DNA from: a virus
DNA: 35,890 bases
Virus record (IMG/VR): IMGVR_UViG_3300002180_000034
Span: 1-35,890 of that record
Reading direction: 5' to 3' (one strand)
Position 1 is the first letter of the stretch; each line of letters opens with the position of its first letter. The position numbers were made by a program, and so were the translations under genes. Positions 23,374-30,751 of the stretch are shown here, in pieces. Under the pieces are notes generated by a model, which made no database searches, was not told the DNA's origin, and saw only the letters and a program-made list of their open reading frames with translations.

Positions 23374-24420
23374 ATGAAAGAAACAAGAGCTCCGAATAAT
23401 GATGCAGGTGCATATAAAGATAAAAATCTTATCGGAGGGACACCAGGAACACTTCTTCAAGCTGAAGACAGAAATGCTTTGCAATCAGAATTATTAGCGA
23501 TTCAAGATGCTTTAGGTTTAGTGAGGAGTTATGCTGATTTAGAGCAAGTTAAAAAAGCAATAGGATTACAAAATGCAGGAGCTTTTCATTATATTGATTC
23601 AGGAACTATTAATAATTATATTTTAGATCGTCCTGCAAATATGATATTGCCTTTTGAATTAAGACCAGGGATGGTTTTTTTATTTCGACCTTTGAATACG
23701 AATAGCGGAGCTTCTCAAGTAAAAATTACATCATCTGGATCAAATTATGATATTTTAAAAGCGGATGGTTCTACGCCTCTTACAGCGAGAGAAATTGATT
23801 CGAATCGAGATTGTATATTGATATTTATGGGAAGTTATTTTAAATTGTTAAGTTTAGGATTTTTCGAAGCTAATTTACAAGGAATATATGATGATTCTAT
23901 ACAAGTTATTCATGATTCAAGTATTGTGGGATCATCAGCATTAGTAATAATTCCAGATTTATTATCTAAAATAAAAGGATTAGATATATATATATCTTTT
24001 GATATAGGTTATAGAGCAGGAACAGGTTCGACATTGCATATGACTATTAATGATAATGTTGCTACGAATTATATTAATCTTACAACCACGGCTGATTATG
24101 TTGGAGGAGGAGTTACAACAACAGGAGGGATGGCTCAAAATAATATTCCATTACCACCTTCTCAAGCAAATATTGCTCCTTTACAAGATTTTAAAGTTTT
24201 AAAAGGAAGAATTTCTAGAAATATTTTAAATAGTGAATTAAATTATGCGTTTGAATGGTTATCTAGAACTGCTGCTGCAGCTGGAGCTCAATATTTTGCT
24301 GGAGGTCAGATTTTAGGAGTATTAGAGGGCGAAACAAATATTGATTTAATTAAATTAATTTCTTCTTCTCCAGATATTTTAGAATCTAGGTTTTTAATAT
24401 ATGCGAAAAAAACAGAATAG
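23374..24420 (+). CDS. Putative tail fibre protein
   Basis: The 348-aa protein has an N-terminal segment (LIGGTPGTLLQAEDRNALQS, residues 19-38) common in fibre and collar-type proteins next to the baseplate, then a beta-rich part with NMILPFELRPGMVFLFRP, and a C-terminal domain with glycine-rich VGGGVTTTGGMAQNN and FEWLSRTAAAAGAQYFAGGQ. It probably adds a distal domain or a second adhesin. AGGAGG precedes the ATG. Which of the two fibre proteins contacts the receptor cannot be decided here. Confidence 0.7.
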   Translation: MKETRAPNNDAGAYKDKNLIGGTPGTLLQAEDRNALQSELLAIQDALGLVRSYADLEQVKKAIGLQNAGAFHYIDSGTINNYILDRPANMILPFELRPGMVFLFRPLNTNSGASQVKITSSGSNYDILKADGSTPLTAREIDSNRDCILIFMGSYFKLLSLGFFEANLQGIYDDSIQVIHDSSIVGSSALVIIPDLLSKIKGLDIYISFDIGYRAGTGSTLHMTINDNVATNYINLTTTADYVGGGVTTTGGMAQNNIPLPPSQANIAPLQDFKVLKGRISRNILNSELNYAFEWLSRTAAAAGAQYFAGGQILGVLEGETNIDLIKLISSSPDILESRFLIYAKKTE

Positions 24421-24429
24421 GAGAATTAA

Positions 24430-24837
24430 ATGAAAAATAAAGTTAAACTTTTTGGTAAAGAATATGATAGAAATAATTTACCTTCAATAATTGAATCTGA
24501 ATGTGGATGTAAATATAAAAATAATTGCAAAAATTGTAGAACTGGTATTTCATTTATAGCAGAACATATTTGTGATGAACATAAAATTGTGATTGATATT
24601 GATAAAGAAAAATATAAAAAAAATAAACAATTAAAAGAAAATATTACACATTTAATATATAAAGATTATCCGATTTGGAAACAATTAAATATTACACGTT
24701 TAACAAATGGATATAAAGAAGTTGACGTCCAAAAAATGGATAAATTTATAAAAGAAAAAATTAAAACGTATAATAATATTGAACAATTAATAAATAATTG
24801 CACAACCATCAAAGAATTAGTTGATATAGAAATTTAA
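24430..24837 (+). CDS. Cys-rich protein of unknown function after the tail fibres
   Basis: The 135-aa protein carries a compact cluster (ECGCKYKNNCKNC near residues 23-35) followed by HICDEH (about 46-51), together a plausible zinc site of Cys and His residues. The remainder is Lys-rich and helical (MDKFIKEKIKTYNNIEQLIN). It is placed where many phages encode a tail-fibre assembly chaperone, but nothing in the sequence proves that role. AGGAG lies before the ATG. I do not recognise the family. Confidence 0.55.
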   Translation: MKNKVKLFGKEYDRNNLPSIIESECGCKYKNNCKNCRTGISFIAEHICDEHKIVIDIDKEKYKKNKQLKENITHLIYKDYPIWKQLNITRLTNGYKEVDVQKMDKFIKEKIKTYNNIEQLINNCTTIKELVDIEI

Positions 24838-24852
24838 AAAAGGAGGAAGACA

Positions 24853-25089
24853 ATGTCATTAAATTTTAAATCTTTATTAAAATTTTTATTACCTTTTATT
24901 GGAAAATATTTGGTATTAAAAGCAGAAGAATTGTTTAAAAGTGCTAAATCTGGAACAGATAAAAAAGCATATGTGATTAAAGAATTAGAAAATTTTGCTG
25001 AAATGTCTGGGATGAGTAAAGAAGTAGACAAAGAAAAATTAGACAAATTTGTTGAAGAAACTGTTGCAAAAATTGTTAACAAATTATAA
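24853..25089 (+). CDS. Possible holin-like protein (LL-H-type C-terminal pattern)
   Basis: The 78-aa protein has a short hydrophobic N-terminal stretch (LLKFLLPFIGKYLVLKA, residues 8-24) and a charged C-terminal half (KKAYVIKELENFAEMSGMSK and KLDKFVEETVAKIVNKL). That arrangement, with KKAYVI and a final helix, resembles the LL-H family of phage holins, which make holes in the inner membrane at lysis. The hydrophobic part is weaker than in most holins, so it may be an accessory. A strong AGGAGG precedes it. The next gene is also a membrane protein; the likely endolysin lies on the other strand at 25822-26289. Confidence 0.5.
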   Translation: MSLNFKSLLKFLLPFIGKYLVLKAEELFKSAKSGTDKKAYVIKELENFAEMSGMSKEVDKEKLDKFVEETVAKIVNKL

Positions 25090-25104
25090 AGTAAGGATAA
25101 GCAA

Positions 25105-25734
25105 ATGTTTGGATATAAATGTCATAACGAGACTATCGTTGGAGGAGCAACAATATTATTGTTCACTATTATAAGCAGTATTTATAAATTCAAACATTTG
25201 CTTAGACGTCAAAAACATTATAACAAAAAAGCATTTTTAAATCTGATTCATTCTGACATAGCTTCACAATTTTTAGATTTAAAATATGAGTTGCAATTTA
25301 ATGATATTTCAGAAAAAAAGAAACGAGCTTTAGAAATAACATGTATTGAATTATGCGATCAATACAAATCTTACATTGATTTAATGATTGTTAAAATTGA
25401 ATGCAATTCAAAAATGACTGAAGAATTTTGTAGATATAAATATCATTCAAAATTAATTTTTACAATTATGGAAAATATCAATAAACAGATTTTAAATTCA
25501 GTTCCTTATGAATATTATTTAAAATTTAAAGATATTTTAGATGAATTCACCCAACCTTTCACCTCAGGATTATTAGAAGAATTACAAAGATTAATTGAAA
25601 AATTCCACAATAATCAAGGTCACAATTATAGTCGATTATTATTGCAAATTTTAGAATTACATTTTATTTTTTCTAAATTATTTTTAAAATTCTTAAAAGT
25701 TAATTGCAAATTATTAAATGGTAGTTTAGATTAA
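25105..25734 (+). CDS. Membrane-anchored protein, last gene of the late operon
   Basis: The 209-aa protein has one clear N-terminal membrane segment (VGGATILLFTIISSIYKF, about residues 12-29), a basic stop-transfer region (KHLLRRQKHYNKK), a long mostly helical body and a hydrophobic C-terminal stretch (LLLQILELHFIFSKLFLKFL). AAGGA lies ahead of the ATG. Its place beside a holin-like gene at the end of the late operon suggests a lysis role, such as a membrane partner or inhibitor, but no family is recognised. Confidence 0.55.
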   Translation: MFGYKCHNETIVGGATILLFTIISSIYKFKHLLRRQKHYNKKAFLNLIHSDIASQFLDLKYELQFNDISEKKKRALEITCIELCDQYKSYIDLMIVKIECNSKMTEEFCRYKYHSKLIFTIMENINKQILNSVPYEYYLKFKDILDEFTQPFTSGLLEELQRLIEKFHNNQGHNYSRLLLQILELHFIFSKLFLKFLKVNCKLLNGSLD

Positions 25735-25737
25735 AAA

Positions 25738-25809
25738 CTGCTCTCTGTGGACTCGAACCACAAACCTATCGGTTAACAGCCGATTTCTCTACCATTGAGC
25801 TAGAGAGCA
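25738..25809 (-). tRNA. tRNA-Asn (anticodon GTT)
   Basis: Read on the - strand this 72-base stretch makes a full cloverleaf: acceptor TGCTCTC/GAGAGCA, D arm beginning GCTCAATGGTAGAG, anticodon arm ATCGG-CTGTTAA-CCGAT with GTT in the loop, variable AGGTT, and T arm TGTGG-TTCGAGT-CCACA. The discriminator is G and no CCA is encoded. It lies in the convergent gap between the late operon and the - strand endolysin gene. Asn codons AAT/AAC are very frequent in these proteins, so it may support translation of phage genes. Confidence 0.95.
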
Positions 25810-25821
25810 ATATAATTCCAA

Positions 25822-26289
25822 TTATACAAGTTCTATATGAGGGAAATCTCTAAATTGATTGTCTCTTATAGTATTTTTGTTCCATTTGCAGCCTACTCTT
25901 ATTTTTATTCCATATGAATCTGCAACACTTTGAATATAACCGATTAAAAAACAAATATCAAATAATGCTTCTTTTTTCCAATCTATATGTGGTGCATTTC
26001 GAAAATAAGGCATAATATCAACTGCTTGACTTGGTTCAACGTTATGTTTACTTTTCTTTTTATATCCATCACAATTGGTCACCACTTTTTTTTGATTTGT
26101 AACAATCCATTTTCCAAGGTTTGTATCAAATCTTCTCCCTTTTTCATATAATTCAACTTGAACATCTTGATCTCTATATCCACAAACAATTTTAAAATTG
26201 ACACATTCTATTGCAGTTTTTAAAATGTCTTGTAAATCAGGATGTAACTGAGATAATTTTGTTTTTGAAGCTTTACTAAATTTTGGCAT
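25822..26289 (-). CDS. Endolysin, M15 L-Ala-D-Glu / D-Ala-D-Ala type peptidase
   Basis: The 155-aa protein is a single-domain zinc peptidase that would cut peptidoglycan stems at lysis. The VanY/M15 zinc motif is complete: His82 in KSKHNVEPSQAVDIMPY, Asp91 in AVDI, and His151 in FRDFPHIEL, with Asp148 as the probable catalytic base. The early block IVCGYRDQDVQVELYEKGR (about 34-52) is the usual substrate-site region. Size fits T5-like Lys enzymes. No signal peptide is present, so a holin is needed. GGAGG precedes the ATG. It lies opposite to the late operon instead of in it. Confidence 0.9.
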   Translation of the reverse strand: MPKFSKASKTKLSQLHPDLQDILKTAIECVNFKIVCGYRDQDVQVELYEKGRRFDTNLGKWIVTNQKKVVTNCDGYKKKSKHNVEPSQAVDIMPYFRNAPHIDWKKEALFDICFLIGYIQSVADSYGIKIRVGCKWNKNTIRDNQFRDFPHIELV

Positions 26290-26298
26290 ATTGCCTCC

Positions 26299-26679
26299 TT
26301 ATAAAATATTAATTTTATTAATGATTTCTTTAATATCATAACTCCATATGATACTCCAATCTTTATAAGTGCCATATGATGTTTTTATTTCTTGCAATTG
26401 TCTTATTTTTGATTTATCAAATAAAAAATACATTTTATCAACCGCTAATAAAATATAAGCTTTAGATGGATAACTTAAAAACCATAAAATTTGAGATCGT
26501 CGGATGTTGATTTTATAAAATTCATCTTTTATAGCTTTTAATTCTATGAATAAGACTGTTCCTCTTTTATTTACTATATGGGTATCAGGGATACCTCCAT
26601 TCCCTTTTGGTTCAATTCTTTTTAAATATTTCCCATCCCATTTATTTTTAAGTTTTTGATACAATCGTTTTTCTAACAT
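26299..26679 (-). CDS. VRR-NUC-type nuclease
   Basis: The 126-aa protein has the restriction-endonuclease-like pattern of phage VRR-NUC proteins: N-terminal Glu3 in LEKRLYQKLK, KGNGGIPDTHIV with Asp32, the IELK strand (about 45-48) that supplies the catalytic Glu and Lys, then an RRSQILWFL helix. These enzymes cut branched or Holliday-junction-like DNA and help clear replication or recombination intermediates before packaging. It is flanked by the endolysin and a secreted protein gene in the same direction. A GGGGA site lies before the ATG. Confidence 0.78.
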   Translation of the reverse strand: MLEKRLYQKLKNKWDGKYLKRIEPKGNGGIPDTHIVNKRGTVLFIELKAIKDEFYKINIRRSQILWFLSYPSKAYILLAVDKMYFLFDKSKIRQLQEIKTSYGTYKDWSIIWSYDIKEIINKINIL

Positions 26680-26683
26680 ATAT

Positions 26684-27103
26684 TTAATCCCCTATTGTAA
26701 TATCTTCAATTATAATTTTACCTGTTGGAGCATTTAGCAAAGGTTCAGTTGAAGAATATGTTGCGTGATGAAACCAACGAAATTCTACGGTTGTTCCAAT
26801 TAATTTAACTTTAAATATAACATTTAGAGGTAAACAATAAATAGCATTACATTTTCTCTCATAATATTGATCAGATCTTTTTCCGGATATATAATAATAA
26901 AATGAGTTATTATGTTTATGTTTCCACATTGTTTTTCTAATTTTTGGCAATTGAAAATATGCAAGATTTCTTTGTGAAGGATTAACCTTATGAGCTGATA
27001 AATGTGGATTCACAATATCAGTCATCAAAAGAAATTGACGTTTTGCTAAACAATTCCCAATTAAAAAACATAAAAATAAACTAATTAACAGCAACTTTTT
27101 CAT
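26684..27103 (-). CDS. Secreted protein with signal peptide, function unknown
   Basis: From ATG 27103 the 139-aa precursor starts with an obvious Sec signal peptide (MKKLLLISLFLCFLIGNCLA, probable cut after residue 20). The mature part is about 119 aa, basic and aromatic, with two cysteines close together (RKCNAIYCLP) that may form a disulphide, and a C-terminal beta segment (GKIIIEDITIGD). An upstream in-frame ATG at 27142 is less likely because AAGGGAG lies directly before 27103 and the signal peptide begins there. It is not linked to any known family by eye; an envelope or lysis-related role is possible given the nearby endolysin. Confidence 0.65.
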   Translation of the reverse strand: MKKLLLISLFLCFLIGNCLAKRQFLLMTDIVNPHLSAHKVNPSQRNLAYFQLPKIRKTMWKHKHNNSFYYYISGKRSDQYYERKCNAIYCLPLNVIFKVKLIGTTVEFRWFHHATYSSTEPLLNAPTGKIIIEDITIGD

Positions 27104-27159
27104 AAAATCTCCCTTAACATAAATTTGATTTTGGAATATCATTTCTTATACCGCCAGTG

Positions 27160-27210
27160 CTAGTCTGTTACAATGTCTTGAACTTTACTTCCTAACTTAA
27201 TTTCCTTCAT
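27160..27210 (-). pseudogene. Tiny or truncated ORF upstream of the secreted protein gene
   Basis: A strong AAAAAAGGAG site stands seven bases before an ATG that reads only 16 codons, MKEIKLGSKVQDIVTD, before TAG. That start (beta strand, LGxKV.DIVT) is like the beginning of small conserved phage proteins that go on after VT with more beta strands, so an internal stop or frameshift is suspected. Another frame downstream reads STGGIRNDIPKSNLC. It could also be a leader peptide. It lies between the SNF2 helicase and secreted protein genes. Confidence 0.35.
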
Positions 27211-27229
27211 AATTTTCTCCTTTTTTATA

Positions 27230-28924
27230 TTAATATTCCAAGAAAAAGCTTTTTGGATCTTGTAAAATCATTTCTGATATTGTTTTCTTTTTTCTTAGAA
27301 TTCTAACTATTTTTTTATCGATTGTTTGATTGCAACAAATATCAATGTAATTCACATTATTTTTTGTGCCAATTCTATGATTTCGATCTTCAGATTGAAT
27401 CCTTTTTTCTAGATCAAAAGTATTTGTATAATAGATTGTTGTTTCGGCTTCTGTTAAAGTTAAACCTTCTGGCATTTGAATGTTGATCACAAAATATTTG
27501 ATATTTGGATCTGTTTTAAATCGGTTTTTATTTTGTTCTTTTTCTTCGCTTGATATTTGTCCATCATAGCGGACAGCTTTATTTTGTAAAGTTTTCATAA
27601 TAATATCAATATCATATATTTGAGTTGTCCAAATTATAACTTTCCCATTGATTTGTTCTAATAAATCTAATAATTTAAGTAGCCGAGGATTCTTATTCAT
27701 AGGCACTATTTCAATGCATTTGCCTGTTTCTGGCTCTTTAATGAAGCCAGAGGAGATTTGCCTTAGCTTAGCCATTTTAGCCATGATATTATCAAATATC
27801 AAAGGCTCACCCTCATTTAAAGAGGCTATTCCTTCTTCTTTCACTTCTTCATATAACATTCTTTGCTGTTTTGTCATATCAAACATTTCTTCTTGATATA
27901 TTTTATCAGGTAAATCAAGACAATCTTTTTTCAACACTCTCATAGAATATGCCTTAATTTTATTTTGCAGCTCTTCAATGTGTTTATATCCAATGATTTG
28001 TTTGTTTTCCCACCCTCCCATAACACAATATTTCGCTCGAAAGGCATAATATGATGATATACCTATTATATTAGGGTTCAAAAACTTAAACTGTGTATAA
28101 AAGCCTTGAGCTCCATTGGCGATTGGAGTACCAGTTAATATTCTTTTATATAAAGGTAATTTTGAAATTTCAATCAAAAATTTTGTTCTTTTGGCAGATG
28201 GATTTTTAATTTTATGACTTTCATCTACAACAAGCATACATTTATTATGTTTTAATATATCAATTAATTCTTTTCTTGATTTTTCAGATACAAAAGTTTC
28301 GATATTAAAAGAAAAAATATTAAGCCCTAATGTATGTATGTATTTAAAAGTATTCCAATCTTCCATGCTTTTTTTGTTAAAGTTGGTTTGCCATATAAAT
28401 TCAATGTATTTTTGATCAGAATGGATAATTTTTTCCTCAGTTAACCAATTTTTATGAACTCCGTTTGGAGCAATAATAATCAAAGTATCTATTTTACCTT
28501 GTTGATATAAATAATCAGCATTATCAATTATTACTTTAGATTTTCCACAACCTTGTTCAAATAACAAACCATATTCTTTTAGATTTTTACTGATTTCAAA
28601 TGCTTGTAATTGATGGTCGTACGGTTTTGTTTTAAATTTAAAATCAGAATTTGTAAAATCAGTTTTATCTATTGCCAATAACTGTTTTTCATTTTTTTTA
28701 AATTCATAATATTCTTTTAATATTTGATCTAATTCAAACCATTTTGCTTCAGGATATTTGTTCAAAAAATATTCAATATTCGCATACGTATTCAAAAAGA
28801 AAAATTTACTATTTTTAAAACTTTTTCTATCTGGACATTGAATGCAAGTATTATATAATTCTCCATGAAATGTATCTGAAATTAATTCAATCATTTTTGA
28901 AGTAGAATATTTAAAGCTTATCAT
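27230..28924 (-). CDS. SNF2-family DEAD/H helicase-translocase
   Basis: The 564-aa protein has the full set of SF2 motifs: Q motif region YDHQLQAFE (about 102-110), Walker A-like FEQGCGKSKV (122-131), motif Ia IIIAPNGVHKNW, the DESH box LVVDESHKIKNPSAKRTK (about 227-244), motif III LTGTPIANG, and C-terminal VIIWTTQIYDIDII, MPEGLTLTEAETTIYY and RIGTKNNV. Phage SNF2 enzymes remodel or translocate on DNA during replication or recombination. It lies with a primase and a UvrD-like helicase in one operon. Its start GAGGAGG site is strong and overlaps the end of the upstream gene by 14 bases. Confidence 0.9.
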   Translation of the reverse strand: MISFKYSTSKMIELISDTFHGELYNTCIQCPDRKSFKNSKFFFLNTYANIEYFLNKYPEAKWFELDQILKEYYEFKKNEKQLLAIDKTDFTNSDFKFKTKPYDHQLQAFEISKNLKEYGLLFEQGCGKSKVIIDNADYLYQQGKIDTLIIIAPNGVHKNWLTEEKIIHSDQKYIEFIWQTNFNKKSMEDWNTFKYIHTLGLNIFSFNIETFVSEKSRKELIDILKHNKCMLVVDESHKIKNPSAKRTKFLIEISKLPLYKRILTGTPIANGAQGFYTQFKFLNPNIIGISSYYAFRAKYCVMGGWENKQIIGYKHIEELQNKIKAYSMRVLKKDCLDLPDKIYQEEMFDMTKQQRMLYEEVKEEGIASLNEGEPLIFDNIMAKMAKLRQISSGFIKEPETGKCIEIVPMNKNPRLLKLLDLLEQINGKVIIWTTQIYDIDIIMKTLQNKAVRYDGQISSEEKEQNKNRFKTDPNIKYFVINIQMPEGLTLTEAETTIYYTNTFDLEKRIQSEDRNHRIGTKNNVNYIDICCNQTIDKKIVRILRKKKTISEMILQDPKSFFLEY

Positions 28925-29276
28925 TCTTCCTCCTCTTTATATTATATTCAGATTTTAAATAATTTTTAAATTTAATATCATGATTTTTATATTGTTTTAA
29001 ATTTTTAAGAATTTCCTTTTTAATGGTTTTTAGATTTTGATGAGCTGGGGAATTTAACAATAAATAATTTTTAGAACTATGATTTGGGCATTTTGCAACT
29101 AATGAAAAAGTATCCTCTAAATTATTCATAAAAAGAGTATAATGCACATGATTCAGTTTAAATATCGCCACATCAATTGGTCTTCTTTTTTTATATTGTT
29201 TTACGATATGCTTACCTTCTTTCATCCAAAATGATATTCTCGTTGTTTTTGCGTTCATATTTCTTTTACTAGTCAT
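28911..29276 (-). CDS. Small basic protein of unknown function in the replication operon
   Basis: From ATG 29276 the product is 121 aa, very basic, and has no recognisable catalytic motif. It has a beta-rich middle (VAIFKLNHVHYTLFMNNLED) and a Lys-rich helical C-terminus (LKTIKKEILKNLKQYKNH). I chose this start because AGGAG lies just upstream and it leaves the UvrD-like gene free; an in-frame start at 29363 would overlap that gene by about 80 bases. Its charge suggests nucleic-acid binding, which is only an inference. Confidence 0.55.
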   Translation of the reverse strand: MTSKRNMNAKTTRISFWMKEGKHIVKQYKKRRPIDVAIFKLNHVHYTLFMNNLEDTFSLVAKCPNHSSKNYLLLNSPAHQNLKTIKKEILKNLKQYKNHDIKFKNYLKSEYNIKRRKNDKL

Positions 29277-29284
29277 TTCATCTC

Positions 29285-30751
29285 CTAAATACAATAATAC
29301 TGTAAACTTTGTTCTTTTATAATATATAAATTTTTCTTTGCTCTTGTAACCGCAACATACCAAACTCTATGTTCTGAATCATCAAATCTATGATTCCATA
29401 CATTATAACTAATATCCGTAAATAAGACAACATTATCCGCTTCTCCTCCTTTTGCTTGATGAATTGTTGATAATTTTATTTTTGGGATATCAGAAAAAAG
29501 ATGTTTTTTTGAAACATTTTTTAAATAATTCATTGTATTGAATGGTATTGAATTTAATATCGTATACCATTTCTTGTTCATAATTTTTTTAGGCAATTTA
29601 TCAATGTGATATTGTTGTAAGATTGATGAATATTTTTGAATCTTTCTATATTGTCTATGTTCAATATTCCCAGTTTTTTTGAAATCTTTCCAATATTGAA
29701 TTGCTAAAATTTCATCTGTCTCTAAAACATTTTTATTAAAAAGATAATAAATTTCGCCTTGTTTTTCTAACCATTTTTTAATAGCTTTTAATTGCCATTT
29801 ATTTCTAAATAAAATATAATAAGATTCTTCTTTATTAAACTTTATTGCTTCAAAATTTAATAAGCTTATGATTTGACCAACTTTGTTAATTGGAGAACAT
29901 TCTTTAGCTTTTCTGGTTTTTATTCTTGCTAATATTTTCCTTGATAAATTATAAATATTGCTAGGCAATCTGTATGAATGCCTTAAAATAGTTTCTTCAT
30001 CAACATGAATATTAAGGAAAAAATCAACTATCGCTCCAGCCCAATTAAAAATTGATTGATCATCATCCCCAGCAATAAATACCTTTTTAGCTTTTGCAGA
30101 AGCTTTATTCATAACTTTCCATTGCAAAGGACATAAATCTTGAGCTTCATCAATAAACACATAATCAACATTTAATTCAGTATTATATTGTTCAAGCATA
30201 TCAGTAAAATCAATTAAACCATTTTCAATTTTGTATTCTTTTAATGTCTTATGCCATTTTTGAAGTAAAAATAATGGACAGTCTTGCTGATTACTTTGTT
30301 TCCATTGATCAACAATATCAATCATTTTTAAACGTGCCAAAGATTCTATATTAATGATTTTATCACCTTGTTTAGCTCCTGCTCCTTCTTCAATATCTTG
30401 ATAAGAACTTACATGCATTCCATTTTTTCTTGCTAACTGTATTAATTCTTTATGTTGAATAACTGAACTTTCAGATTGATCAATTGTTCGATAACACATT
30501 GAATGAATGGTTCTAAAATGTGTAAATTGTTGTGGTGAAAACTGTTTAAATTTTTGTATACATCGTTCTACAATTTCATCAACAGCTTTATTTGTGAATG
30601 AAACAAATGCAATTTTATTTGGATTTACACCTTGTTCAAACAATTGATTCAATTGATCTAATAAAAATGTTGTTTTACCTGATCCAGCTGTCCCAAATAT
30701 TCTATGCACATAATTTTTTTTAAATAATTGATAAATATTTGTTTTATACAT
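29285..30751 (-). CDS. SF1 DNA helicase, UvrD/PcrA-like
   Basis: The 488-aa protein shows SF1 motifs in order: Walker A GTAGSGKT (20-27), motif Ia FVSFTNKAVDEI (49-60), DEAQD box VFIDEAQDLCPLQW (198-211), motif III GDDDQSIFNWAGA (228-240), motif V STIHQAKGGEADNVVL (about 432-447) and motif VI VAVTRAKKNLYII near the end. It unwinds DNA in replication or repair. It is shorter than UvrD (720 aa), mainly in the accessory subdomains. It follows the primase gene with a one-base overlap (TAATG), so primase and helicase are likely made together. Confidence 0.92.
   Translation of the reverse strand: MYKTNIYQLFKKNYVHRIFGTAGSGKTTFLLDQLNQLFEQGVNPNKIAFVSFTNKAVDEIVERCIQKFKQFSPQQFTHFRTIHSMCYRTIDQSESSVIQHKELIQLARKNGMHVSSYQDIEEGAGAKQGDKIINIESLARLKMIDIVDQWKQSNQQDCPLFLLQKWHKTLKEYKIENGLIDFTDMLEQYNTELNVDYVFIDEAQDLCPLQWKVMNKASAKAKKVFIAGDDDQSIFNWAGAIVDFFLNIHVDEETILRHSYRLPSNIYNLSRKILARIKTRKAKECSPINKVGQIISLLNFEAIKFNKEESYYILFRNKWQLKAIKKWLEKQGEIYYLFNKNVLETDEILAIQYWKDFKKTGNIEHRQYRKIQKYSSILQQYHIDKLPKKIMNKKWYTILNSIPFNTMNYLKNVSKKHLFSDIPKIKLSTIHQAKGGEADNVVLFTDISYNVWNHRFDDSEHRVWYVAVTRAKKNLYIIKEQSLQYYCI

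Noticed and set aside
25738-25809. tRNA-Asn as phage attachment site
   Set aside because: Phage genes lie on both sides and no direct repeat of the tRNA end was noticed elsewhere in the window.
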